A DNA stretch of 64,000 nt from Ophiura sarsii (GCA_035610835.1 CM069447.1:23609259-23673258); one strand, 5' to 3'. Numbered from the stretch's first letter, positions 1 to 11,345 are shown. The notes: generated by a model from the sequence alone, not told the origin. Program-made: numbers and translations.

Positions 1-246
1 TAAATAGATTTTTTAAATTTCAATTTTGTTTGTTTGTTCAATTAACATTCCGTGGACAGCTCCCTGAGTTCTTTATAAACATGTTAAACAGGAATAACTC
101 GATGAGCGGAATATGGGCTTCATTGGTTTGTCAAATTGTTTGGTTTTTATGGAAACAGTATTCATTCCCTATCAACTTCTTTTTGACTCACTCTGCAGTT
201 CTGGTTTTAGTTTACATTACCTTTATAAAATCATGATGCTATATGA

Positions 247-1583
247 TAATAATAATAATAATAATAAAAATAAAACACATCATGTAAGAACTTTAAAAAC
301 GCCTAAAATTACACCAATTAAAACCTTAAAATACACACAATATAAGAACACACATTAAAATACAGCAAAATGTTGATAAAATCAGAAAATGAGTTCAAGC
401 AATGGCGAACAGATGAGTTTTTGAGTTGTTTTTTGAAAATTGCGAGTGAAGAAGCATTCTTTATGCGTGATGGTAACTTATTACAAAGTTCTGGAGCGGC
501 GTATGTGAATGAGCGTTGTCCATATGTCACAGTGTTCACAGATTGACGGTGAAGTTAGAGAGCTGCGCTTGATCTCAGACTGCGAACGGGATCTTTAATG
601 ACAACAAGATCCCGGATGTAAGATGGAGCTACACCATTTAATGCCTTGTAGGTTATCAGCAATCAGTTTATACAGGATCCTACTTTTAATAGGCAACCAA
701 TGCAGGTCTCGAAGGATCGGGTAAATGTGTTCACGTCGCTTAGTAAGTGTGACCATGCGTGCAGCTGAATTTTGGAGACGTTGCAGCTTCGCTAATTGGA
801 ATTCAGGAAGGCCAAACAACAAGCTGTTTCCACAGTCAAGTTGCGAAAAAACAAAAGCATGCACAAGCTTTTCAGCGCTCTTTCTGTCCAGATATCTTCT
901 GATCCTGCCGATGTTCCTGATGGCATAACATGCTTTCTTGCATATCTCATTAACATGTGAAGACATTGTAAGGATCATGATTACAATAACACCGAGGTAT
1001 TTTGCTTGCTGGGCGATTGAACATTATATGTACCAATTTTTAAGTCACTATATAGAATCGGGCCTCAGTCTTGTCATCGTTTAGAGGGAGTTTATTTTCG
1101 AATGTCCATTTCTTGATGTCTCTAACATAGTCCCCGAGTTTTGCCAGATTTCCACTCCTACTTGCTGCATTAAAAGAGATATACAGCTGGCTGTCGTCTG
1201 CGTAAAACATTCCTTCGACTTGATGAGCTCTAACAATGTTCTCAATATGAGCAGTACACATCGTGACATTTGTGGACTAAAGACCGAAACTTGAGGAACA
1301 CCGCAGGTGAGTTCATGGAATGATGATATAGAGTGTCACCAATCTTGACAGCTTGCTTGCGTCCGCGCATGTATGATTCGAACCATGAAAGTGAAGTTCC
1401 GGTAATGCCATAAATATGATTGAGACGTCTGAGAACGATTGTGTGGTCAATGGTGTCAAACGCGGCACTGAGATCAAGTAATACTAGTACAGCGTCCTCC
1501 CCTTTGATGAAACTAACTAGGTACTTATCATGCTTAGAACAAACATTATAACATTTTACAACAAACATTTTAACAATATTCAT
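247..1583 (-). mobile_element. L2/CR1-like LINE fragment, decayed RT domain
   Basis: A 5'-truncated non-LTR retrotransposon reads leftward through several frames. Near 1480-1440 there is RT motif A (LSAAFDTIDH), near 1310 a degenerate motif B (GVPQ), near 1200 motif C (YADDSQLYIS), at 978-595 the post-RT region (FSQLDCGNSLL, then LHWLPI) and at 539-318 the last residues (LWNKLP-like). Frameshifts separate the pieces and much RT sequence between motifs C and the tail is lost. The 3' end runs into an (ATT)n tail at about 247-266, which is the usual terminus of L2/CR1 LINEs. There is no endonuclease domain. It lies upstream of, and antisense to, the first visible kinase exon. It cannot encode an active protein. 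The L2-versus-CR1 assignment is family-level inference. Confidence 0.85.
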
Positions 1584-1801
1584 TCCCTAACAACTTTTTT
1601 GTGACTCACTTTACAGTTCTGGTTTTATTCCCTGGTTTTAGTTTACAGTACAACTAAAAATCATGATGCTAATGGTGAATCGTAATTGAGCTACTTGACC
1701 AAAAAATCAGTATCTACTGTTTTCATTGATACGACACTTAGAAAAACGAACAAATAAACAATGCGTGATTCCAACATTGTACCACTTATATTTTTTTACA
1801 G

Positions 1802-1843
1802 ATCGGCATGTGTATAAAATCCCACCTGAACTGCCAATACAAG
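1802..1843 (+). CDS. Kinase gene, short internal exon (42 nt)
   Basis: A strong acceptor (a T-run ending ttacag) precedes 42 bases that end in the donor gtaatt. In the frame that joins to the next exon the exon reads RHVYKIPPELPIQ, with a split codon at each end (phase 1 on both sides). The other frame that needs a phase-1 start contains a stop. No domain is recognised; it is the linker just before the kinase domain. Earlier exons, and therefore the true N-terminus, must lie before this window or remain unrecognised in 1-1700. Support is splice-site quality plus exact phase agreement with 2174-2668; no transcript has been seen. Confidence 0.6.
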
Positions 1844-2173
1844 GTAATTAAATGAAATTTGAAACTAGTTTTTTTATTATGAATTCAAGTTTCTTAGAAA
1901 AAAATATCTACAAGGTATTTAAAAAAGGCGCTATCTTCTTCAGAAAGTCTAATTGTTTCTCTGTATTTTCGGATTCAAAAAAAAAATCCAATAGGCGATA
2001 CTGCATTTTCTCACATGCCCTGGGCGTTATAGTCTCGTCCATATTTTATTCTATTTTTTACATTTTAGGCTTGGTCTAAAATCAATATCTAGTGGTGTTT
2101 TCACCGACACGACATTAAAACCAATAATCAAATAATCAATGCGTGATTACAACATTCACCTTATTGTTAACAG

Positions 2174-2668
2174 AACAAAGTACTCATTTGCAGTCCGCCG
2201 ATCTTATAATCCACGAATTAATCGGCAGTGGTGGTCACGCAGAGGTATACCGGGTGACCTTCAAGCGTGGTTCTTTCAGAGATCATCACCAAGGAGCTGC
2301 CAAGAAGCTAAACCGGCTATCCGAATCCGAAGTCCGTATCTTACGAAAAGTACAGCACCGGAATATTATTACTTTTTTGGACTACGTACAAGAGGGCCTT
2401 ACGACCTGCATAGTGATGGAGTTAGCGAGCGAATCACTACGTAAACGTTTAAACAGAAAACAAGATCGCATACCAGAATCACTGAGAGTAAAATGGGTAC
2501 AGGAATCGTCAGAGGCGGTACGATATCTCCATAATGACATCACCGATGTTAGTGGTGTCAAGATGCCGATTATCCATCGTGATATAAAAGCCGCAAATTG
2601 TCTCTTGTTTGGAGACTTATTGAAAGTATCAGATTTTGGGATATCAAGAGAAACAGACCACACAACAG
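2174..2668 (+). CDS. TKL/MLK-like protein kinase, N-lobe to DFG exon
   Basis: This 495-nt exon encodes the first two thirds of a Ser/Thr-type protein kinase domain. Visible landmarks are the glycine loop GSGGHAEV (2224-2247), the beta-3 lysine in AAKKL (codon at 2302), a helix-C glutamate in SEVRIL, the catalytic loop HRDIKAAN (2575-2598) and the metal-binding DFG (2632-2640). HRDIKxxN together with the GTxxWMAPE of the next exon fits the tyrosine-kinase-like group (MLK/Raf-type) rather than true tyrosine kinases. The exon starts after the acceptor ttaacag and ends at cacaacag/gtgagt. Both junctions are phase 1. A start at the in-frame GTG at 2143 is unlikely because the acceptor at 2173 continues the frame from 1843. 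All catalytic residues are present, so it looks functional. The substrate is unknown. Confidence 0.88.
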
Positions 2669-3400
2669 GTGAGTTAAAGCTGACTCCCACTTCTAATACA
2701 TGGTATAGATATGCATAACATACATGAACGTGGGGGGAAATTGATTTCCAATTAAAACTTGACATATGTCACGTATGTGTAATTAAAATTTAAAAAAGGG
2801 TATTTAAGAAAAGTAAGAGAGGAATTAGTTGAAGTCACATCAAATACGGTATACTGCTTTTTTCAGGATTTTCTGAAAGGCCCTAGTTTAACAACATATA
2901 AGCGTTTCATTGCAATAATGTCAATGTGAAATCAGTGGTCATGTGATTAAAGTGAAGCATACTGGTGTGGCTCAAGCAATCTTCTTGGGCACTGCATCCT
3001 GAGCACCGGAACTAAAAAACCTTATTATTAACCACGACCATGTTAATAACCACGCCCAGGTGATGTTTTATAGACCATGTCCATCTTTATATTCGATATT
3101 AAATGACCACAACACTAGACTGCTCCCTAGTATGTTAATGTCCATAGTAATGTCATACGCTCATTTGACTTTGTTGACAACTCGAATGTTGATGTTTTAT
3201 TGACCATGATACCCATATTATGTTGATACCTTGGTATTGCTCAAAACAGTCCTCACCCTGCAATTACGTATAACAGCCGTCTTGTTCACATGACAAGCTT
3301 TCCAGTCTGTATTAACATCTCCGACATTTCCATCAAGAGGAATTGATTCAACAGCTAGTTATAACATTACGATTCTATCCCTTACAAGTTTGAGACTCTC

Positions 3401-3423
3401 GGGGGGGGGGGGGGGGGGGGGGG
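3401..3423. repeat. Poly-G tract, 23 bases
   Basis: An uninterrupted run of 23 G on the plus strand in the kinase intron. It is one of more than a dozen long G or C homopolymers in this window. Confidence 0.95.
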
Positions 3424-4287
3424 TGAGTCAGGAAAATTTGTCAAATTGTACACACTGGTAAAAGTGAGATAATGTAGCGATTAGAATTTGTGGAATTTCC
3501 TTTTTCAGAATGTTTTTGTTTGATAGCAATCGGGTATGTAGTTCTCGAGATATGACCGATTGTACTCACACGATTTTTTTTTAATTTGGTCAAAAAATGG
3601 CAATTGCTATACTTTAATACACAAAATCGCTCACCTAGTGATATATAAGGCATTTCAAAAACAATTATAAATAAATAGTTTAAAACAAATATGTTGCATA
3701 AACTTTGCTAAAATTCTAAAATGTGTTTTAGGATTTATGTAAAGAAAATATGGGGAAAGGAAATTATGTAACGATGAATTTCTTATGTGTTTTTCATCCT
3801 GCTATATAATATAAGGAAATTAATTTTAAAAAATAATAAAAAGAGAACGCATCACTTGATTTTTATGAATCTTTCATTAAAAATTATGATAATTCAATCT
3901 TCAACTAAAAATAGCAACAACAAAAATGATTAAGTGTCTGACTAATATGCAAAAGCGCCCTCATGTGTTTCAAAACTTTAACGGCCTATACCTCAAAACA
4001 GCGAAAGCGCGTATCTGGAAAACGGGAGCGGTCATAACTCAAAAACGCAATGTAGGATTGTATTGAAATTTGGCACAGGTGTTAAGAAGAGTACTGTCAA
4101 CAAAACATTGAAGATCTTTATTTTAGCTTTTGCTTTCGTTTTTAAATTACGGTGTGAAATCACCTGATTGGCTGCGGCCTGGTTACCATGGCAACCAATC
4201 AAAAAATCCGGAGACATTGTTTTGTAATATGACCCCAGTGGGTTATTTGGTTTTTGAGTTATGAATGCTCCCATGTTTAGCCAATCA

Positions 4288-4540
4288 GGAATATCCCAAA
4301 AAGCAAATCGGGGGGTACATTTTAGGATATTCAGCCTTTTTACCCTAGAACGCTGTGAAAAAGAGTTTTTTCGTTGCAGTTTCAACGCAAACGTTATTAA
4401 TTCCGTCAAATGTGTCGCGGATTGATTGGTTCGATAAAAAAAACATACGTAAGAACGTAACTCAAAATGTGATATAATATCCCAAAAAGCAAATCGGGGG
4501 GCACATTTTAGGATATTCAGCCTTTTTAGCCTAGAGAGGC
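4288..4540. repeat. Intronic direct repeat, ~60 bp, two copies
   Basis: Two near-identical segments at about 4291-4352 and 4477-4538 both read from a cccaaaaagcaaatcgggg core through ggatattcagcctttttagcc, with only a few substitutions. The 125 bases between them are unrelated. The minus-strand open frame across both copies shows the same peptide twice because of this duplication and is not evidence of a protein. Confidence 0.8.
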
Positions 4541-4741
4541 CTTGCTCGGTTACCAATATGGTATACAACACTTAACGGCTGTTATTTGGGAAAGTTGTGT
4601 AAAATGGTTTTCTAACATAGACCAATTCTGACTCAACCCCCCTTAACCCCTGATTGGCAAGCTTTTCGAGGGTAATACATTATCTACCCCTACACCATTT
4701 CATACCACCAGCTTATGCAAGTGCACTTGCTACCCTACCAT

Positions 4742-4835
4742 CGCTCTCTCCCCCCCCCCCCCCTCTCTCTCTCTTTCTCTCTCTCTCCCTCTCTCTCCCC
4801 CCGGGACCCTCTCTCTCTCTCTCTCTCTCTCTCTC
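4742..4835. repeat. CT/C-rich microsatellite
   Basis: About 90 bases of (CT)n with poly-C interruptions. The Ser-Leu and Glu-Arg repeats read from it are artefacts of the dinucleotide. Confidence 0.95.
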
Positions 4836-4869
4836 AAGCATGGCCCTATGCTTGGTCCTTGGATAATTA

Positions 4870-5430
4870 CCTGGACTGAACTAGAAGCCCAAAGTGTTAC
4901 TTTTGAAAGTGTTAAAAAATTCAAACTCTGAACTTGAAATTGTTATAAACAATTATAGTGATATTTAAAATTGTATGTAAAATCAAAAGGAAATTTTTGT
5001 AGAAAAAGAAAATTATAATATAATATCCCTGGAGCAGATTTTAGTTTTAAAATTAGCCCAATGGGGCTGAAAGTTAACATGTGTGGCAAGTCATCAATTC
5101 ATGTGACAATGTTGTAGACTGCCTTTGCCATCCTCCAAGTCCCCAGCATGCGGTCAATGGGGTTGGATCGACCAACTCTTGGGTGGAACTAAGAGCCCAA
5201 CACGCAACTTTTGAAAGTTCTTGTGTAAAGAAATTCAATTTTTGAACTACAATCTGTTTCAAAAACTAGTGCTATATCAGATTTTGTAAAATCAAAAGTT
5301 CATATTTCGAGAGAAGTTACGATATAGAGCAGATTTTGGTTTTAAAAATTAGCCCAATAGGGCTAAAGGTCAACATATGTGGCAAGGCACGTGGCAGGAG
5401 TGTAGACTGCCTTTTGGGTCGTCCTGACAG
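4870..5430. repeat. Diverged tandem repeat, period ~294 bp
   Basis: The segment beginning gagcagattttagtttt at about 5033 recurs at about 5327 followed by the same ttagcccaat and gtagactgcc blocks. The blocks acttttgaaagt and ttcaatttttgaac also recur (about 4900 and 5208). This is a partial third copy of a unit of about 294 bases. No coding potential is seen. Confidence 0.7.
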
Positions 5431-6089
5431 GTGGTCCAGGTTGTTCACACAATTCACACCACGTTCACACGCAAGTGCTAGGTTCATGGCCAGTTCAGCC
5501 TGTCAAAAAATATCGCAAACTATATATAAAGGTGACTGAAACGTAATGATGCTTACACCAAAATATCACCCAATCATCCCAACAATCATGACAATTGAGA
5601 AGGTCAGATAATTGCGATTCAATCCATCGATGCTTTGTCTGCAGCCCAGGAACTGTTGTGGTATTTGCGTAGCATTTAATGAATAACATTCGCTCTCAAC
5701 ATTGTATACATTATACATCGATAGTCATGGGCGATATACATAAATCCATGATACCATAACATCCCTTATTTTCTTGAAGAAAAAAATATGGGGAAAAAAT
5801 TCCTCCCTTTCTTTTGTGTAAGGTGGCAATAAGGATGCATTAATATGAAACAATGCAAATAATGATGTTTATTTAGAGTTCAATAATATTTCACAATACA
5901 AAATTGTCAAAAAACTCCACAAGTGATTTAAAATGTCCACAATTTCAAATTTGGACACTTTATGGATATAGTATTGGAGTTAGTGTTTTGTTTTTATATA
6001 ACAGTAGCATAATTTGTTCTCACAAAGATGCCAAAAATCAAATAACAACATAACAACAAGTGAATCTTAAATAATAACCTTGAATAAAG

Positions 6090-6697
6090 TCTTTTAGGTG
6101 AGGTGGTGGTTTTATTTTGCGTCCGACCCGAGTGTGATACGCGTTTCTTGTCTGTCGTGCGTGATTGGTGTTTCATTCGCGTTTGCCGCTTGGACGATTT
6201 CCTTCGCGTTTGTTTTCATTTCTTGCGTCTTGTCCCTTGTTGTTGTCAGAGTTTCGCGTTCACGTGTGATACTTCGCTTTTCCAGAGGCGGTTTTGGTGT
6301 TACCGGAGGAGGAGCTTCCTTAGTTTTGCGAAGATGTACGCGATTCCTTCTGTAGATCCGCTGAGGAGTTTCTACTGAGTCGGATCTTTCGTTCAGACGT
6401 TTTGTGACAACCGCTTTTGTCGCGCACTAATGGCTTCATGCGCAAAATTTCGCCTTGTCCCAGAGGTTTTATGTCTTTGGCTATCTTGTTGAAGTTAACG
6501 TTTTCAGCGGCCTGCTTGAGTTGTTTTTTCAGCATGTTATCTCTGTCACTTGTGATCCTTGGTTGTAAGCGATTAGCGGAAGTTGGCAATAGCATTCGCG
6601 TGCGGCGATTCATGAGACGCTGTGACGGGCTGGTGGTCAATCATTGTGAAAGAGTGTTCCTGTGATCCAAAAGCGCAAGGTATTGGTCAGTCGATTT
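6090..6697 (-). pseudogene. Ty3/Gypsy integrase C-terminal part (relic)
   Basis: Reading leftward, a decayed Gypsy-type integrase C-terminal region is visible. The segment LALLDHRN is followed by SPSQRLMNRRT and then a basic stretch ending RRNRVHL, in several frames. These blocks are typical of integrases of the Mag/K02A2.6-like Ty3/Gypsy elements. At least one in-frame stop and frameshifts break it. The same open reading frame resumes at 10281-10640: the two halves were separated by the LINE inserted at 6698-10280. No 3' LTR could be delimited. The hydrophobic plus-strand frame at 6098-6355 is antisense to this relic. Confidence 0.75.
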
Positions 6698-7026
6698 TTT
6701 TTCTTCTTTTTTTTTTAGTATATAAAGAGCAAATGTGAACAATAGCCCAACAGACATTAACAATGTTAATGAACTGAGTGATTACAAATCAAACGGGTAA
6801 CTCTCAACAGAGAGCTCTGATGGGCCAATCAATTGGTTCACTGCAACTCAGAAAATAATCAAAAATAATCAAAAATACAAGTAAACACAATTGGGCGAGT
6901 AAAAAAGCCAATGAAAGTGGCGTGGGGCGTACAGGAATAGGATAAATACCCAAACATAGAGAGTACGGTAACATCAAAAAATAAGACGAAAATAATATCT
7001 GGAGGTCATTGATACATCGAGAGAGC

Positions 7027-8984
7027 TTAGCCAACATACTCTGAAGAGTTGTAGAGAAAGTGTCTGTTAACCATGTTAACACGCCATTTAAACGATTGTA
7101 GTCCTTCCTCTTGGATGTTGCCAACAACATTAACTGGAAGACTGTTCCACAGTGGAACAGCTGTATAGATGAAACTTCTGTCTAAGCAGCAAGTTCTGGC
7201 AGGCGGCAGTGAAAGGGCATGATCTGGCATTGCAACACTTGCACGCGTAGCACGACGATGAACATATGGTGTGGGGAGCAGTGCTGCTAAATCTTGTGGG
7301 TAGTGGTTGGTATGCATTTTGTACAAGACCGTGGCTGCTGCTACCTGTCGCCGGTGAAGTAGGCTTGTGATGCTGAGATGCGATAGACCAGTAGCATCAT
7401 GCGCTCCAATGATCTTGAGTGCCTTCCTTTGGATGTTGTCAAGCTGGCTTAGGATAGTAGGTGAAGCGCTAGACCAGCCTAGTGAAGCATACTCCATTAC
7501 ACTACGGACTTGTGATTTGTACACAGTAGATCTGCCCAATGCCGTCAATTTATTTGCAACCTTGCGAAGAGCGCCGAGCTTCTGGCCAGCCCTGGTTGAG
7601 ACAGCCGAGATGTGTTTGGACCAAGTCAGCTTGCTATCAATGGTAACACCCAGGATTTCCAGTTTGTCTGCAGATGGTAGCTTGCAGTCACCAAAGAAGA
7701 GTTCAAGTTGGGATGGGGTTCTCTTCCTAGAGATTACCATGGTCTTGCACTTGGTAGGCTCAAAGGTCACTTTCCATTTATCAGCCCACGCTTTCATATT
7801 GCTTAGATCATTGTTAAGGCTAGCAGCTACTGCATTGGAGCTGGTTGAAGACTTAATGGGTGTGAAAAGTGTTGAATCGTCAGCGTACAGGTAGAGCTCG
7901 TTGTCACGGACATCCACAAGGTCATCAATGAAGACAGAAAACAGTAGTGGACCAAGGATAGATCCTTGTGGAACAGAAGCATTTATGGGTGCAGTGTTGG
8001 ATGCTTGTCCCGACATAACGACATTGATAGATCTATCGGATAAGTAGTTGTGTATCCATGAAAGCAGTCTTCTGGTAACACCCTTTGACATCAGTTTTGA
8101 GCAGAGTCCATTGTGCTATACTTTGTCGAAGGCTCCTTTTATGTCAAGGGCAATGACACAAACCTCGTCACTTTGGTCTAGGGAGTTATTCCATTTCTGT
8201 GACAAAATGTTGAGGAGATCAGCTGTACTGTGGCCTTCTCTAAACCCAAACTGTCTGCTGGAATCAGATCATTGCTGAGAAGAAAGCGTTGAAGTTGTTT
8301 CTGCACAACAGCTTCCATGATCTTGCTGATATTGCTTAGCAGTGAGATAGGACGGTACTTTGTCGGGTCAGCCTTGGAACCTCTCTTGTGGATTGGAATG
8401 ACAGATGCTGTTTTCCATTGGTTAGGGAACACACCATGAGTGAAGCAGAGATCAAAAAGCCTGCAGAGTGGACTGGCAAGTTCAGCACAGCATTCTTTGA
8501 GTACCTTGGTTGGAATCAGGTCTGGTCCAGTAGCTTTATCTGGATTAAGATGTTGTAATAGTTTTCGAACATCCTTGGGCTTAAAAACTATTTTGTCAAA
8601 GGATTTGGTTGTTGAAGGAAGGACATATGGGGCCTGGTCTTCAGCACCTTGGAGTCTACATTTGTCTGCAAATGTCTGACAAAAAGCTTCTGCCTTGTCC
8701 CTTGCTGTGATATGGGTGACATTTTGATGTTCAATCACTGGGATCTCGGAACGAGCTGTTCTTCCGGACAGGGTGTTGATGATTCTCCACCATTTCTTGC
8801 TGCTCAGCGATTTATCTGCTAGGTCTTGTCTCAGTTTAGTATTGTAGCTTCTCCTGGCTTGCTTCTCCGCTTGGTTGTAGGAATGTCTAGCTTCAGCGAA
8901 CTTTGCCTTGCTGGCTTCAGTTTGGTCTTTTTTGGCTTTCTTAAAGAGGCGGCGCTTCTTCCTAGATTCTCTACGGCATTTTGT
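7027..8984 (-). pseudogene. LINE reverse transcriptase, broken ORF
   Basis: The RT of the nested LINE. The linker and palm begin near 8980, with WKTASVIPIHK and YRPISLLSNISK near 8400-8340, then motif A (ALDIKGAFDKV), motif B (VPQGSILGPLLFSVFIDDL near 7970-7910) and motif C (YADDSTLF near 7880). The C-terminal domain runs to VPLWNSLP and stops at 7027. Two lesions are visible: a frameshift near 8255, just after LIP, and a TAG at 8116-8118 where relatives usually have Trp (DKVWH). Downstream of the stop 355 codons are intact. Plus-strand open frames at 7367-7894 and 8440-8679 are shadows. Confidence 0.88.
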
Positions 8985-9980
8985 CGTTGAACCAAACCTT
9001 GTCTCCAGTCCTCTTGGTAACTGTTTTACTAGGTATAAATAAGTCCATAGCATCGCAGATGATATCAGTGACGTTGGAGCAAGCAGTTTCAGGATCTTTC
9101 TTCTGGAATACAATTGACCAGTTTGTGGAAGCAAGGTGACCTCTCATTCCCCAGTAATCAGCCTTGTCATATCTCCAGACTTTCCTCCTGTGTGGTTTGT
9201 CCCTGTATACTGGCACATCTAAGAACACTAGCACAGGGTTGTGGTCTGAAGTACCTAGTCTAGCAAAAGTGGTTGAAGTTGCTGCCAGGTCAGTCATGAC
9301 AAGGTCCAAGATTTGATCCAATCGAGTGGGTTCTTTAACGATCTGTTGTTATCCCATAGAGTTGGCAAATTGTAGTGTGCGGCTTCCAGCTGCGTCAGTA
9401 GTACGACTTCCTAGCCAGTCTATATGGTGTACGTTGAAGTCACCGACAAGCATGACTGAATTAGCTCCAAGTGTGCTCATTTTTTGAAGAGTGTTGAGGT
9501 CCAGGTAGTTGATGACATCACTGTTATCACTAGGAGATCTATAAACAGCAGCAATCAGTAACTTTTGAGATTTAAGAGCTACTGTGAACCAGATGAGTTC
9601 ATAGTCTTCTGGATCTTGCCCTGGGTCGTGATGTATGGCAATCCCTTCTAAACAGTAGACAGCAATGCCGCCGCCAGTGGTTGCCTCTCTATCCCTGCGA
9701 CAGCATATGGAGTATCCAGGAATAGCAATTGCACTCAGCGCCGTCAGGCACAGTATCATCAAGGAAGGTCTCAACAACAATGACAAATGGACAATGGATG
9801 GCTTTTTTATCGAGCAGAGATTGGCAAGCTCTCCGATGTTTGACCGAAGTCCCCGTATGTTGACCTCCAATATTCGCAATTCCGTTTCTCGTAGTCGTTG
9901 GGCATGCTTGTGTCGTTTCCGTTTTAATCCGTCTGTTTTCTTTCGAGGCTTGGCAATGCGATTTCTAGCAATAAGAGTAT
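8985..9980 (-). pseudogene. LINE AP-type endonuclease, broken ORF
   Basis: The N-terminal part of the same LINE. A Lys/Arg-rich leader precedes ILEVNIRGL, then GGGIAVY, the GDFNVHHIDWLG motif with catalytic Asp/Asn, and TSDHNPVLV with the catalytic SDH. The conserved VETFLDD segment carrying the catalytic Glu lies in another frame around 9770-9740, so a compensating frameshift pair is inferred there. An in-frame TAA sits at 9349-9351 and another frameshift near 8980 joins to the RT. The enzyme would nick target DNA to prime reverse transcription, but this copy cannot make it intact. Confidence 0.85.
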
Positions 9981-10280
9981 AGATGCAGGGGTTGCTTGCC
10001 CCTACACCCAGTGCGCATCTGAGTAAGTGCGGTAAGGGTTACGTTTTTATTTCATCATCTTTATTATAATAATATAAAGAAGCAAACACACAAACCCAAG
10101 AACATCTAGGGCCTATGCTGACCCCAGGCATGGGAGTTACATAACACAAGAACATACAAATTAATACAGTAATATTAAAACATCAACAATTGACTTATAA
10201 CAGTTTGTGCTCAGGATGAAAAATGAGCAGCTCAACCACGGGCGGGGTGACCAGCACATAGATGTAACACAATACTACCC

Positions 10281-11345
10281 CAGTAGGCGTTTCGCAGTCT
10301 TTACAGCGGATTCCGCTTTACCGTTAGCTTGGCTGTTGCCTGATGCCTGGGCTACTTGTCAAGTGTTCAAAGTCCCAGGTTTTCGCGAAATTCTTGAAGG
10401 CGTCAGAAGTTACTGTAATAGTCGACAGTCACTAAATAGTCTGTCCCATTCCATGAGAATAGATCAGTTCCTACGTGCTCCCATGGTATGGAGGGTAAGT
10501 CGTGGCTCAATAAAGTTTCGTTCTTTTGGCTGGTCTCGTATGTGCGGCAGGTCGCGACGTATTGCTTTCTCGTGCGACAACCGTCGACCCATAGATGCGA
10601 GGAGTGCACTTTTTACTTCATGTAACCTCTCAGCTTGAGTCGTATTGACTCGGTTGCCTTTAAATACTAGTCCATCTTGTACCACTAGTTCTTCCCTGTT
10701 TCCGAAGTATGGCGTGAGCTGCTCTAGTAATGCGTGCGTTACCCGGAATGCCCCAAGCTGACCGTCGAAGACATTAGCATATTTTTTTTCCGGTTTTACA
10801 TTGGGTGCTGACTCAACAGTGGAGACTCTGGTGAATTGGTCATAGTTATCAAACTCATTTTTTACATGCTTTATCACCAAGTATGGGTTGCAAATTCGGC
10901 TGGTCTACCACTTTGAATTCCACAGATTCTTGGGATTTCTGATCTTGAGTCGGCATGTCGCGTTAAGCGGTGAGCGTGCTTTTATTCCACATTTGGAGTA
11001 CTGTTTTCTCCATGACGAGCGATGGCTCTATTTTGATGGTCAATATACCGTTTCAGCAGTATGTTTACCTCGGTCCCGCTGTCGAATTGAAAGGTCACGG
11101 GTTTGTTGTTTACGAGCATGTCCCCATATAGGCCTTTCTCGTTGTGAACGCTATTTACGCTAACCGTGTTTATGTATTCCGTGCTCGAGACAGAACTTGC
11201 ATGATCGCGTATATTTTTCCTCGCTTGCCGGTCTTATCAGCATGATCAGATTGCTTGCACATTTTCGCGAAGTGGTCTTTGCCACCGCAGCTATCACCAG
11301 ATCACGTGCTTTGCCTAAAGCTGGGCACACATGTTTGTTTCTAAT
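10281..11345 (-). pseudogene. Ty3/Gypsy gag-pro-(deletion)-int relic
   Basis: Reading leftward from 11345 there is a gag zinc-knuckle half (GGKDHFAKMC near 11260), the aspartic protease active site in FQFDSGTEVNIL near 11080, and the pre-RT segment YANVFDG near 10780. Next comes the integrase N-terminal segment EELVVQDGLVFKGNR near 10690, the integrase core start GTDLFSWNG near 10475-10440, and KNFAKTWDFEHLTSSPG near 10360. Most of RT and RNase H is missing between the YANVFDG and EELVV blocks, and part of the integrase core is deleted after DYYSNF. Frameshifts are frequent. It lies antisense in the kinase intron and stops about 40 bases before the exon at 11387. No 5' LTR is visible. Confidence 0.8.

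Larger units (their letters stand above)
2669..6089. other. Kinase intron, 5' part: no gene recognised
   Basis: This is the first 3.4 kb of the 8.7 kb intron. It is AT-rich and contains the poly-G tract at 3401-3423, a duplicated ~60-bp segment, a CT microsatellite and a diverged ~294-bp tandem repeat (listed separately). No conserved coding segment or RNA gene was recognised. Open frames here, including one at 4032-4571, follow repeat boundaries and have no domain. Confidence 0.6.
6698..10280 (-). mobile_element. Nested poly(A)-tailed LINE (Jockey/CR1 group)
   Basis: A nearly full-length non-LTR retrotransposon inserted into the Gypsy relic. Leftward order is a basic N-terminal region, AP-type endonuclease, reverse transcriptase, 3' UTR and an A-rich tail (the T/C run at 6698-6718 on the plus strand). 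The tail ends exactly where Gypsy integrase homology resumes at 6697. The 5' edge, about 10280, is where Gypsy homology stops. The A-tail favours a Jockey-like member over CR1/L2, whose ends are short microsatellites. No clear target-site duplication could be assigned. Confidence 0.85.

Noticed and set aside
4032..4571. 179-codon minus-strand frame with an internal repeated peptide
   Set aside because: The repeat follows a duplicated ~60-bp DNA segment. No domain is recognised and it sits in the kinase intron.
6098..6378. Hydrophobic plus-strand frames
   Set aside because: They lie antisense to the Gypsy integrase C-terminal relic, whose Lys/Arg-rich minus-strand codons read as Phe/Val/Ser-rich on the complement.
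7367..8679. Plus-strand frames across the nested LINE
   Set aside because: They are shadows of the reverse transcriptase on the other strand, which has recognisable catalytic motifs.
10207..11163. Plus-strand frames of 90-143 codons
   Set aside because: They are antisense to the Gypsy gag, protease and integrase blocks.
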